From NCBI GenBank assembly GCA_035559715.1, contig DATMAW010000012.1, forward strand, positions 1 to 21,984: 21,984 bases of DNA, given 5' to 3'. The stretch's first letter is position 1; every line of letters starts with the position of its first letter. Made by a program: the position numbers and the translations under genes. Under the pieces are notes generated by a model, which saw nothing but the letters and a program-made list of their open reading frames with translations, searched no databases and was not told the DNA's origin. This DNA comes from JACQHC01 sp035559715 (GTDB taxonomy: Bacteria; Gemmatimonadota; Gemmatimonadetes; Gemmatimonadales; GWC2-71-9). Shown piece by piece: positions 7,185 to 14,799 of the stretch.

Positions 7185-8219
7185 ATGCCAGGCGAAGAAC
7201 TTACCGAACGCGAGCGCCGCGTGTTGCAGGCGGTGGTGCGGGCCTATATCGAAAGGGCCGAGCCTGCCGGCTCCCGGACGATTGCCAAGACGTTCCCCCT
7301 CGGCGTGTCGGCCGCCACCATCCGCAACACGATGAGCGACCTCGAGGAGAAGGGCTATCTCTACCATCCCCACACCTCCGCGGGCCGCATCCCCACCGAC
7401 TTGGCCTACCGGGTGTACGTGGACAGCGTGTGGGCGGATCGGATCGCCGATTCGGATCGTGACACGTTGCGCCGCGAGCTGGCCAGCGACCGCACGGCGA
7501 TCGAGAACATCGTGCGGAAGGCGGCGCAGGTGCTGGGCGTGCTGACCCAGGAGCTGGGGCTCGCGGTGGTCCCGTCGCTCGCCACCGCGGCGCTGGAACG
7601 CCTGGAGCTGTTACAGGTGACCAGCGACCGGTTGCTTATCGTTCTGGTGCTTCGGGGCGGGGCCGCCAGAACCATCTTTCTCGAGGTGTCCGGTCATCTT
7701 CCACCGGACGTGGTGCACAGCGTGGCCGCCGTTCTCAATGAGCGGCTCGTGGGTCTCTCGCTCCAGGAGATCCGCCGGACGCTCGCCGAGCGCGTCCGAG
7801 ACGTGGGCGGGGGGCAATCGGAGAAGGAACTGCTCAACATCTTCGTAGAGGAAGCCGACCAGTTGTTCGACGTCGCGGCGGCGGCGGAGCAGGAGGTCGT
7901 GCTGGGCAGCGCGCAGATGCTTGCCGACCAGCCCGAGTTTCACTCCAACGACGGCATGCGAACGCTGCTCGAGCTCACCGAACGCCGCGATTTTCTCCGC
8001 CGCGCGTTGCTGGAGCGTGACGCGCCGGGACTTCAGGTCACCATTGGAGCGGAGAACCTCGATCCCAAGCTCACGCCCTTCACCATTGTGACCTCGACGT
8101 ACCGCTCCGGCTCCCTGTCCGGGGTGATCGGCGTGATTGGACCAACGCGGATGCCGTACGAGAAGGTGATCTCGCTGGTCCAGTATACCAGCCGCCTCAT
8201 GGGCGACCTCGCGTCGTGA
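7185..8219 (+). CDS. hrcA: Heat-inducible transcription repressor HrcA
   Basis: A 344-residue repressor of chaperone genes, of normal length. The N-terminal winged helix (about 1-75) has LTERERRVLQAVV, PAGSRTIAK, SAATIRNTMSDLEEKGYL and HTSAGRIPTDLAYRVYVD, all diagnostic. A GAF-like dimerisation core follows, with FLRRAL and the conserved C-terminal stretch IGPTRMPYEKVISLV. In studied bacteria HrcA binds CIRCE and is kept active by GroEL. ATG at 7185 fits the family start; there is no Shine-Dalgarno. dnaJ follows after 7 nt, while grpE and dnaK, often neighbours, are absent from the window. Confidence 0.97.
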   Translation: MPGEELTERERRVLQAVVRAYIERAEPAGSRTIAKTFPLGVSAATIRNTMSDLEEKGYLYHPHTSAGRIPTDLAYRVYVDSVWADRIADSDRDTLRRELASDRTAIENIVRKAAQVLGVLTQELGLAVVPSLATAALERLELLQVTSDRLLIVLVLRGGAARTIFLEVSGHLPPDVVHSVAAVLNERLVGLSLQEIRRTLAERVRDVGGGQSEKELLNIFVEEADQLFDVAAAAEQEVVLGSAQMLADQPEFHSNDGMRTLLELTERRDFLRRALLERDAPGLQVTIGAENLDPKLTPFTIVTSTYRSGSLSGVIGVIGPTRMPYEKVISLVQYTSRLMGDLAS

Positions 8220-8232
8220 ACGGCTCATGACG
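8212..8232 (+). promoter_or_regulatory. RNA hairpin spanning the hrcA stop and dnaJ start
   Basis: CGTCGTGA (8212-8219) can pair with TCATGACG (8225-8232) around the loop ACGGC, giving eight pairs including one G-U. The hrcA TGA is in the left arm and the dnaJ ATG (8227-8229) in the right arm, so the start codon would be buried unless melted by heat or by a ribosome terminating on hrcA. The structure is seen in sequence; the function is inferred. Confidence 0.35.
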
Positions 8233-9369
8233 GGCGACTACTACGAGATTCTCGGGGTTTCGCGCGACGCCTCGGAGAGCGACATCAAGAAGGCGTACCG
8301 CCGCCTGGCGATGGAGTACCACCCCGACCGGAACAACGGGGACAAAGCGGCCGAGGAAAAGTTCAAGCAGATCACCGAAGCGTACGACGTCTTGCGGGAC
8401 CCGGAGAAACGGGCCCAGTACGACCGCTACGGGCGCGTGGGCGGTGGTGCCGGTGGATTCGGTTTCCACCCCTTCGACCTGTCGGAAGCCCTGTCCGTTT
8501 TCATGCGGGACTTCGGAGGGCTGGGCGGCTTCGATGCCGTGTTTGGTGGCGGCCAACGGGGACGGCGAGTCCGACGCCGCGGGCAGGACATTCAGGCCAC
8601 CGTGCGCCTCACGTTGGACGAGGTCGTCACGGGCGCAAAACGCAAGATCAAGCTCCGTACCCTCGTTCGGTGCGAGCAATGCCACGGCACAGGCAGCGCG
8701 GCGGGGAAGCGGGCGGCGACCTGCCGCACGTGCCGTGGGGCCGGTGAGGTGCAGCGCCGGGCGGACTCTCTCTTCGGGCAGTTGGTCTCCGTCACCGTAT
8801 GTCCCACCTGCGGGGGAGAGGGGACCGTCGTGACCGACCCGTGCAAGGAATGCCAGGGCGATGGCCGGGTTAGGGAAGAGCGGGTGGTGGAGGTGGAGAT
8901 CCCGGCCGGCGTGGCCACGGGGAACTATCTCACCTTGCGAGGCGCAGGGGCGGCCGGTCCTCGAGGGGGAGTTCCGGGCGACTTGATCGTCGTGGTGGAG
9001 GTCGAGGACGACGCGAGGTTCGAGCGGCACGGCGACGACCTGTTGTACGATCTCGCGCTCTCGTTCAGCCAGGCCGCGCTGGGGACCGAGACTTCGGTGC
9101 CGGCGCCGGGCGGTGCGGTGTCATTGCGTGTGCCACCGGGCACGCAGAGCGGCTCGCTCCTCACGATCAAAGGGAAGGGCCTCCCTCGGCTGGGGAACAA
9201 CGGGCGAGGAGACTTGCACGTGCGGGTGCAAGTGTGGACGCCCGAGCGGCTCACACCGGAACAGGCCGAGTTGTTTCGGCGGTTGCGCGAGCTGGAGAAT
9301 GAGATGCCCCAGGGGGAGAGTCTGGGGCGCCGCTTCTGGAACCGTATGAGGGAGGCACTGGGCGCGTGA
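8227..9369 (+). CDS. dnaJ: Chaperone DnaJ (Hsp40, class A)
   Basis: A 380-residue full-length class A J-protein that delivers unfolded substrates to DnaK and stimulates its ATPase. The J domain is residues 3-70 with HPD at 32-34. A Gly/Phe-rich linker spans about 71-110. Four CxxCxGxG zinc repeats follow, with cysteine pairs at 149/152, 166/169, 192/195 and 206/209. Two substrate-binding beta domains come next (GDLIVVVEVEDD, then IKGKGLPRLG) and a dimerisation tail. The start lies in a predicted hairpin seven bases after the hrcA stop. The stop overlaps the next gene by GTGA. DnaK itself is not in the window. Confidence 0.97.
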   Translation: MTGDYYEILGVSRDASESDIKKAYRRLAMEYHPDRNNGDKAAEEKFKQITEAYDVLRDPEKRAQYDRYGRVGGGAGGFGFHPFDLSEALSVFMRDFGGLGGFDAVFGGGQRGRRVRRRGQDIQATVRLTLDEVVTGAKRKIKLRTLVRCEQCHGTGSAAGKRAATCRTCRGAGEVQRRADSLFGQLVSVTVCPTCGGEGTVVTDPCKECQGDGRVREERVVEVEIPAGVATGNYLTLRGAGAAGPRGGVPGDLIVVVEVEDDARFERHGDDLLYDLALSFSQAALGTETSVPAPGGAVSLRVPPGTQSGSLLTIKGKGLPRLGNNGRGDLHVRVQVWTPERLTPEQAELFRRLRELENEMPQGESLGRRFWNRMREALGA

Positions 9370-9704
9370 GCGATTGCCTGTTTTGCAAGATCGCAGAGGG
9401 TCAGATCCCGGCCGGCATCGTGAGTCAGAACGCGGACTTTGTGGTGTTCCGGGACATCAACCCGCAGGCCCCCACCCACGTCCTGGTGATTCCGCGGAAA
9501 CACGTCGCGTCGCTCAACGACGTGACGGACGATGGCATGCTGGCGGGGTTGCTGGCGATGGCTCGCTCCGCCGCCGGGCAACTCGGCCTGGCGGAACGGG
9601 GGTACCGAGTGGTGATCAACACCAACGCCGAAGCGGGCCAGTCCGTATTTCACTTGCACGGCCACGTGCTGGGTGGTCGCGTTATGCGGTGGCCACCGGG
9701 CTGA
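9366..9704 (+). CDS. HIT-family (HinT-like) purine nucleoside phosphoramidase
   Basis: A 112-residue histidine-triad protein. The catalytic HxHxH is at H96, H98, H100 (VFHLHGHVLGG). The N-terminus DCLFCKIAEGQIPA and the strand HVLVIPRKHVASL are typical of the bacterial HinT branch, which hydrolyses AMP-lysine and related nucleoside phosphoramidates. The GTG start shares GTGA with the dnaJ stop, so it is translationally coupled to the heat-shock gene, and the C-terminal RWPPG ending is the usual one. The cellular substrate is not known from sequence. Confidence 0.92.
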   Translation: MSDCLFCKIAEGQIPAGIVSQNADFVVFRDINPQAPTHVLVIPRKHVASLNDVTDDGMLAGLLAMARSAAGQLGLAERGYRVVINTNAEAGQSVFHLHGHVLGGRVMRWPPG

Positions 9705-9712
9705 GGCCGCCC

Positions 9713-9741
9713 TTGAAGATGATTCGACGGTCGTGTAAGCT
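9713..9741 (+). promoter_or_regulatory. Candidate rpsU promoter
   Basis: TTGAAG (9713-9718) and TAAGCT (9736-9741) are spaced 17 nt apart, in the 78-nt gap between the HIT gene and rpsU. The predicted start near 9748 gives a leader of about 35 nt. The -10 is weak, but it resembles the TAAATT boxes before hrcA and rex. Confidence 0.35.
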
Positions 9742-9770
9742 TGCGGTCTGCAAGGACGACGGACCGCGTC

Positions 9771-9778
9771 GGAGGTGA
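9771..9778 (+). promoter_or_regulatory. Strong Shine-Dalgarno of rpsU
   Basis: GGAGGTGA is a full eight-base complement to the usual 16S rRNA anti-SD, ending four bases before the ATG at 9783. It fixes the rpsU start and contrasts with hrcA, dnaJ and rex, which have no visible Shine-Dalgarno. Confidence 0.8.
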
Positions 9779-9782
9779 TTGG

Positions 9783-9968
9783 ATGCCGGAAGTGATCATC
9801 CATTCGGATGAGAGCTTCGAAAAAGCGCTCAAGCGCTTCAAGAAGAAATGCGAGAAGGCGGGCATTCTCTCCGACCTGCGGAAACACCGGCACTACGAAA
9901 AGCCGAGCGAGCGCCGAAAACGGAAGGAAAACGCGGCTCGTCGCAAGGTTCGGCGGTGGCGGGAATAG
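9783..9968 (+). CDS. rpsU: 30S ribosomal protein S21
   Basis: A 61-residue, very basic protein: PEVIIHSDESFEKALKRF followed by KKCEKAGILSDLRKHRHY and an Arg/Lys-rich tail. S21 sits near the anti-SD end of 16S rRNA and helps initiation. The ATG at 9783 is fixed by the perfect GGAGGTGA upstream. It heads a long run that continues with mutS2 after 34 nt and then dnaG, a variant of the rpsU-dnaG-rpoD macromolecular synthesis operon. Confidence 0.96.
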   Translation: MPEVIIHSDESFEKALKRFKKKCEKAGILSDLRKHRHYEKPSERRKRKENAARRKVRRWRE

Positions 9969-10002
9969 GCTTGGTCAAGCGCGATGCCCGAGAGGGGTGC
10001 AG

Positions 10003-12330
10003 GTGACTCCAGTCACCGGCACCCTTTTCTCTATTCTGCCTCCGCCGGTTGCCAGACCGGTCACAATCTCCGACGAAACGCTGACGCAGATCGAGTGGGC
10101 CGCCGCTCTCGACGTAGTGGCAGGCTACGCCGCGGGGCCGTTAGGGGCGGCGCGGGTACGGCAGCGGCGTCCCTCGGGCGACGTTCAGGAGGTTCGAGCG
10201 TCTCTGGTCGCGGTTGCGGAACTGGCTGACCTGCTGCGGCACAACGATCCCTTCCGAGCCGAGCCGGTTCCCGATCTTGGTGGTCCGCTGGAGCTGTTGG
10301 CGGTTCCGGGAGGGGTGCTCGACGGCCCCGGCCTGCACCAGATCACGCAGGGCCTGAGGGCGATGCGCCTCGTGGCCGGTGAGCTGCGGCGCGTGCGGGA
10401 CGTGGCGCCTGCCGTCGCGGCGCTGCTGGTGGCAATCCCGCCTCGAGACCTGGAACGGGAACTGGAACGGGCGGTTGCGCCGGATGGGTCGGTGCAGGAC
10501 GAGGCCTCGCCGGGGCTCAAGCGTGCTCGTGCCGCCGTCCGCGACCTCCGGGAGCGACTGGTTCGCACGCTTGAGGACGTCGTGCGTCGCCTGGGCCCGA
10601 GCGAGCGCTCGGCGGATGCCGCCGTGACGGTGCGCTCGGGGCGATACGTCATCCCGGTGCGTCGCGACGCCCGGTCGCGGGTGTCCGGGATCGTTCACGG
10701 TGAGTCGGCCTCCGGCACCACGATCTTCGTGGAACCGGAAGCGGCGGTGGAACTGGCGAACGATCTCGCGGGAGCGGAGGCGGAGGAGGCGCGCGAGGTC
10801 CAGCGGGTTCTCCGAGAGCTGTCCGGGCGGGCTCGTCAGTACGCAAACGAGATCAGGGCCGGCTGGGAAATGTGCCTGGCCGCCGACGACCTGTTCGCGC
10901 GGGCTCGCTACATGGTCGCCACCAATGCCGCCCTCCCCCTGGTGCGCGAAGGCCCGGCGCCGCTCCGAGTGCGTGAGGGACGGCATCCATTGCTCCTCGC
11001 GAGCGGGCGTCCCGTGGTTCCGTTCGATCTCGCGCTCGAGCCCGAACAGCCGGTGCTGGTCATCAGCGGGCCGAATGCCGGGGGCAAGACCGTCCTCCTC
11101 AAGGCGGTCGGCCTGCTGGCCGCCCTGGTTCAGTCCGGGATTGTGCCGCCCGTGGGCGAGGGCACGGTGTTCCCGGTGTTCACGGCGATCTTCGCCGACA
11201 TCGGAGATCATCAATCCATCGCCGAGAGTCTCTCCACGTTCAGCGCGCGCGTGCAGGCGTTGCGGGACGTCTTGGTCGCGGCCGACGCCCGGAGCCTGGT
11301 CCTGCTCGACGAGCTTGGCAGCGGCACCGATCCCACCGAGGGCGCGGCGCTTGCCGGCGCGTGCGTGTTGCAGCTCGGTCGCCGCGGCGCGGTCGCATTG
11401 GTCACCACGCACCTGGACGCGCTGAAGGACGTGGCTGCCCGCTCTCCTCACCTGCAGAATGGCTCGCTGGAGTTCGACGCCAGGTCGTTCACGCCCACGT
11501 TCCGCCTGATCCAGGGCACGCCCGGCCGATCCTACGGTCTCGTCGTGGCGCGCCGGCTGGGCCTTCCCGAGCCCGTCCTGGCTGAGGCGGAGGCGCTCGT
11601 GCCGGAGGCACACCGTTCACTGGACGCGGCGCTGTCAGAAGTAGAGGCGCGCTCCCGCGAGCTGGCGATGCGGAGTGCGGCGGTGGAGGCGGAGGCCGTC
11701 CGGCTCGAAGCGTTGAAGGAAGCGCTCGAGTCGGCACGCCAGGCACTCGAGGAACGGCAGGCCGAGGTCGAACGACGCGAGCGAGAGCTGGAGCGGTCCG
11801 GGCGCGAACAAGCCCGTCGCTTCTTACTGGAGGCACGGCGTCGGGTGGACGACGCGCTCGGCGTGGCCCGGGCGGCCGTGAGCGAGGCAACGGCGCGCGA
11901 GGCCCGGCGCCTGGTGGAAGAAGGGGTACAACAGGAAGCGGAGGCCCTGAAGAAGCTGGACGATGCGGCGCGGGCCAAAGGATGGCGCGTGAATGGCGCG
12001 CCGGCGAGTCCGGACTCCACCGGATTCCAGCCGCCGAGAACGCTCAAGCGACGCGTCGAGCCGGACGGTCCTGCGGCGGAAGGGGCGTCGTTCGAAATCG
12101 ATCTCCGGGGCATGACGGGCGATGAGGCCGAGTCCGCGCTCGCGCTGGCCATTGATCGCGCGGTGATGGACGACCTGCCGCACCTCCGGGTGATCCACGG
12201 CAAGGGCACCGGCGCTCTGCGGGCGCGCGTCCATGCGTGCGCGCGGCGGGACCGGCGGGTTTCGGAATTCCGCCTGGGCGTTGCGGAGGAAGGCGGCAGC
12301 GGCGTGACGATTCTGGAGCTGGTGCGTTGA
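10003..12330 (+). CDS. mutS2: Endonuclease MutS2 (ATPase with Smr domain)
   Basis: About 775 residues. The N-terminal core and clamp helices begin with LTQIEWAAALDVVAGYA, the usual MutS2 opening. The ABC-type ATPase has Walker A GPNAGGKT (about 357-364), the IGDHQSIAESLSTFS signature and Walker B LVLLDELGSGTDP. A long charged coiled coil (about 535-650) leads to the C-terminal Smr nuclease domain (IDLRGMTGDEAE to VIHGKGTGALR). MutS2 lacks the mismatch-recognition domain. It has been linked to suppressing recombination and, in B. subtilis, to resolving collided ribosomes. GTG at 10003 is preferred because AGAGGGG ends five bases upstream; GTG at 9997 is the alternative. The stop shares TTGA with dnaG. 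Confidence 0.95.
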   Translation: MTPVTGTLFSILPPPVARPVTISDETLTQIEWAAALDVVAGYAAGPLGAARVRQRRPSGDVQEVRASLVAVAELADLLRHNDPFRAEPVPDLGGPLELLAVPGGVLDGPGLHQITQGLRAMRLVAGELRRVRDVAPAVAALLVAIPPRDLERELERAVAPDGSVQDEASPGLKRARAAVRDLRERLVRTLEDVVRRLGPSERSADAAVTVRSGRYVIPVRRDARSRVSGIVHGESASGTTIFVEPEAAVELANDLAGAEAEEAREVQRVLRELSGRARQYANEIRAGWEMCLAADDLFARARYMVATNAALPLVREGPAPLRVREGRHPLLLASGRPVVPFDLALEPEQPVLVISGPNAGGKTVLLKAVGLLAALVQSGIVPPVGEGTVFPVFTAIFADIGDHQSIAESLSTFSARVQALRDVLVAADARSLVLLDELGSGTDPTEGAALAGACVLQLGRRGAVALVTTHLDALKDVAARSPHLQNGSLEFDARSFTPTFRLIQGTPGRSYGLVVARRLGLPEPVLAEAEALVPEAHRSLDAALSEVEARSRELAMRSAAVEAEAVRLEALKEALESARQALEERQAEVERRERELERSGREQARRFLLEARRRVDDALGVARAAVSEATAREARRLVEEGVQQEAEALKKLDDAARAKGWRVNGAPASPDSTGFQPPRTLKRRVEPDGPAAEGASFEIDLRGMTGDEAESALALAIDRAVMDDLPHLRVIHGKGTGALRARVHACARRDRRVSEFRLGVAEEGGSGVTILELVR

Positions 12331-14102
12331 GCCCAATCCCGGACGAAATCATCGAGCAGGTGCGGGACGCCGCCGATCTGGTGGGACTCCTCGGCGAGCA
12401 CGTCGAGCTGAAGCGCACCGGGGCGGATTACCGCGGAGCGTGCCCGTTCCACGGCGGCGAGCATCGCAACTTCGCCGTGATCCCCAGGAAGCAGATGTAC
12501 TACTGCTTCGTGTGCCACGCCGCTGGGGATGTGTTCACGTTCTACATGAAGAAGCTCGGCCTCGATTACCCCACCGCCGTGCGTGAGGTGGCCAAGAAGG
12601 TGGGGATCGTGATCCCGGAGCGGTCCTCCGGCGGGCCAGACCCGCGGGAGCCGCTGTTCGAGGTCGTTGCCGTGGCCGGGGAGTGGTATGCCGCGCGGCT
12701 GCGAGACGCCGACGACGCCCGACAGGCCCGCGCATATCTGGCGGAACGGGGGTTCGATCCCAACGCGCTCTTGCCCCTGGGACTCGGATATGCTCCGCGT
12801 GGGGATGAGTTTCTCACGGCGATGCGGAAACTGGGATACGAGGATGAGCGATTACTGGAGGCCGGCCTCGTGGTGAAGCGCGAGGATGGCGCCGTGCGCC
12901 CACGCTTCTGGGGGCGGTTGCTGTTTCCCATTCACGATCTGCGGGGGCGCGTGGTGGGGTTCGGGGGGCGAATCCTCGGGGAGGGGGAGCCGAAGTACCT
13001 CAACTCGCCCGATTCCGCGTTGTTTCACAAAGGACGCCTGTTGTACAACCTGCACCATGCCAAGGCGGCGATTCGTCGCATGGAGTCGGCCGTGCTGGTC
13101 GAGGGGTACTTCGACGTCCTGCGGTTGGTGGAGGCGGGTGTCGAGCACGTCGTGGCGCCGCTTGGCACCGGACTCACGCCGGAGCAGGCGCAGCTACTCC
13201 GGCGGTTCACCGAGCACGTGACGTTGCTGTACGACGGGGACGAAGCGGGTCTCCGCGCCACGTTCCGTGGCGCGGACGTATTGCTGCGGGCGGGGTGCCG
13301 GGTCTCTGTGGCCACTCTCCCGCCGGGGCGAGATCCGGACCTGATCGCGCGCGAGGGTGGTGCGGCGGCGGTGCAGGAGGTGCTGCGCGATGTGGTGGAC
13401 GTGTTCGAGCGGAAGTTGCAGTTGCTCGAACGAAAGGGATGGATGGGCACGCTTCCGGGCCGGCGCCGGGCGCTGGATCGGCTGATCCCGACCATTCGGG
13501 CGGCGAGCGACCCGGTGACGCGGGATCTGTACATCGGTCGGGCGGCCGAGGCGTTGGGCATTTCCCGTCACTCGGTGGAGCACGAGGTAGGGGCCGCGGT
13601 CGGCCACGGCGTACGAGTCGAGGCGCCGCGCGTAGTCGAAGCTGGGCCGTCGTTGAAGCTGTCCACTGCGGAGCGGGGGCTGCTTCGAGCGATGGTCCAC
13701 GAGCCGGACCTCCGGGCGCGCATCGCCGGGCACCTGAGCGGGACAGAGCTGTCGCCGGCGGGGCGCGCGCTTGCGGAGGCGCTGGCTGGACTCGGGACGG
13801 ATCCGGCGGCGTCGTTGCTGGAGGGCCTGGAGCCCCGAGCGCGCGCCCTGCTCGCGGAACTCATGGCGCAACCCACGCGCGGCATGGACGTGGATGCCGA
13901 AGTCGAGGGATGGCTGCGGCGGCTGGACGAGCGATCGCTGGACGCCCGGCTTGGGGAGATCGAGCGGGCATTACCGTTTGCGGCGGAAAGCGAAAAGCCC
14001 GCGCTCATCAGACAGGTAGAGGACATCCGGCGGCAAAAGCAAAAGCTGAACACCAGGGCCGGATGGAACGTGATTCGCAAGGGGAGGAGCGGTGCACGCT
14101 GA
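12327..14102 (+). CDS. dnaG: DNA primase DnaG
   Basis: A 591-residue replicative primase making RNA primers at the fork. The N-terminal CHC2 zinc-binding domain has CPFH (about 38-41) and CFVC (about 60-63). The catalytic core has the YLNSPDSALFHKGRLLYNL region, then the TOPRIM domain with glutamate in LVEGYFDVLRL (about 256) and DGDEAG (about 303). The C-terminal helical region, about 430-591, corresponds to the helicase-binding domain and is divergent. The start is a TTG at 12327 overlapping the mutS2 stop as TTGA; the next residues SPIPDEIIEQVRDAADLV match the usual DnaG start, so the rare codon is well supported. Confidence 0.96.
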   Translation: MSPIPDEIIEQVRDAADLVGLLGEHVELKRTGADYRGACPFHGGEHRNFAVIPRKQMYYCFVCHAAGDVFTFYMKKLGLDYPTAVREVAKKVGIVIPERSSGGPDPREPLFEVVAVAGEWYAARLRDADDARQARAYLAERGFDPNALLPLGLGYAPRGDEFLTAMRKLGYEDERLLEAGLVVKREDGAVRPRFWGRLLFPIHDLRGRVVGFGGRILGEGEPKYLNSPDSALFHKGRLLYNLHHAKAAIRRMESAVLVEGYFDVLRLVEAGVEHVVAPLGTGLTPEQAQLLRRFTEHVTLLYDGDEAGLRATFRGADVLLRAGCRVSVATLPPGRDPDLIAREGGAAAVQEVLRDVVDVFERKLQLLERKGWMGTLPGRRRALDRLIPTIRAASDPVTRDLYIGRAAEALGISRHSVEHEVGAAVGHGVRVEAPRVVEAGPSLKLSTAERGLLRAMVHEPDLRARIAGHLSGTELSPAGRALAEALAGLGTDPAASLLEGLEPRARALLAELMAQPTRGMDVDAEVEGWLRRLDERSLDARLGEIERALPFAAESEKPALIRQVEDIRRQKQKLNTRAGWNVIRKGRSGAR

Positions 14103-14799
14103 TCTGGAGGCGTTGTTCAAACTGCAGGAGCACGACCAGGCCGTTATGGAGATCGAGGCGGAGCTGGCCGCGCTCGAACCGGAAATCGCAGCATTGGATG
14201 CGGAGCTGGCCCAGGCCGAGGCCGAGCTGCAGGCGGCGCAGCGCGGAGTGGAGGAGGCCGGAACACGGCGCATCGAGCTGGAGGGACGGATCGAGAGTTA
14301 TCGCGTGATGCAGGAGCGGCGGCGCCAGCGCCTGGAATGGGTCCGTGGGGCCAAGGAAGCCTCGACGCTGATGGCGGAGCTGGACCTCGCGCGCACGGTT
14401 CTGGCCAAGGAAGAAGCCGAGTGGATTCGCTCGGCCGACAAGGTGCAGGAAGCCGAGCGCAAGATGGCTGAGGTGGAAAGCAAGGTCGAGCAGGTGCGGA
14501 CCGCGCAGGCCCCGCGCCGTGAAGCGATCGCGGCCATCCAGGCGGAGTGTGGTGACCGGTTGGCGACCGCGCGGGCCGCTCGGGAGGCGGCGGCGAAGCA
14601 CGTGCGCCCGGCGCTGTTGGGGCAATACGAGCGAATCCGGCGGGGGCGCGCGGGTCTCGCGCTGTACGCGTTGCACGGTGAAGCGTGCGGTCATTGCTAC
14701 ACGGCGGTACCCATGCATCGACGCCGGAGCATTCAGCAAGGGCAGGAGATCGTCACCTGCGAGGCCTGCGGCGTCATGATCTACTCTCCCAACTCGTGA
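14092..14799 (+). CDS. C4-type zinc-ribbon coiled-coil protein (CT398/CdsZ-like)
   Basis: A 235-residue protein. Residues 5-170 form a long, highly charged Ala/Glu/Arg coiled coil. After it comes a C-terminal zinc ribbon with CGHC (C199, C202) and CEAC (C223, C226). This is the pfam02591 architecture, widespread in bacteria and known structurally from Chlamydia CT398; the molecular role is unsettled. GTG at 14092 overlaps the dnaG end by 11 nt and has a strong GGGGAGGAG just upstream. The stop shares GTGA with recJ. Its place between primase and RecJ hints at a nucleic-acid or envelope-related role, but that is only context. Confidence 0.85.
   Translation: MHADLEALFKLQEHDQAVMEIEAELAALEPEIAALDAELAQAEAELQAAQRGVEEAGTRRIELEGRIESYRVMQERRRQRLEWVRGAKEASTLMAELDLARTVLAKEEAEWIRSADKVQEAERKMAEVESKVEQVRTAQAPRREAIAAIQAECGDRLATARAAREAAAKHVRPALLGQYERIRRGRAGLALYALHGEACGHCYTAVPMHRRRSIQQGQEIVTCEACGVMIYSPNS

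Noticed and set aside
9740..9754. CTTGC-N5-GCAAG stem near the rpsU promoter as an autoregulatory S21 leader
   Set aside because: Only five pairs, and it overlaps the proposed -10, so much of it would not be transcribed.
10141..11613. Long minus-strand open frame (490 codons) opposite mutS2
   Set aside because: Low-complexity, His/Arg/Gln-rich translation with no recognisable domain; a typical antisense shadow of a high-GC gene with strong third-position GC.
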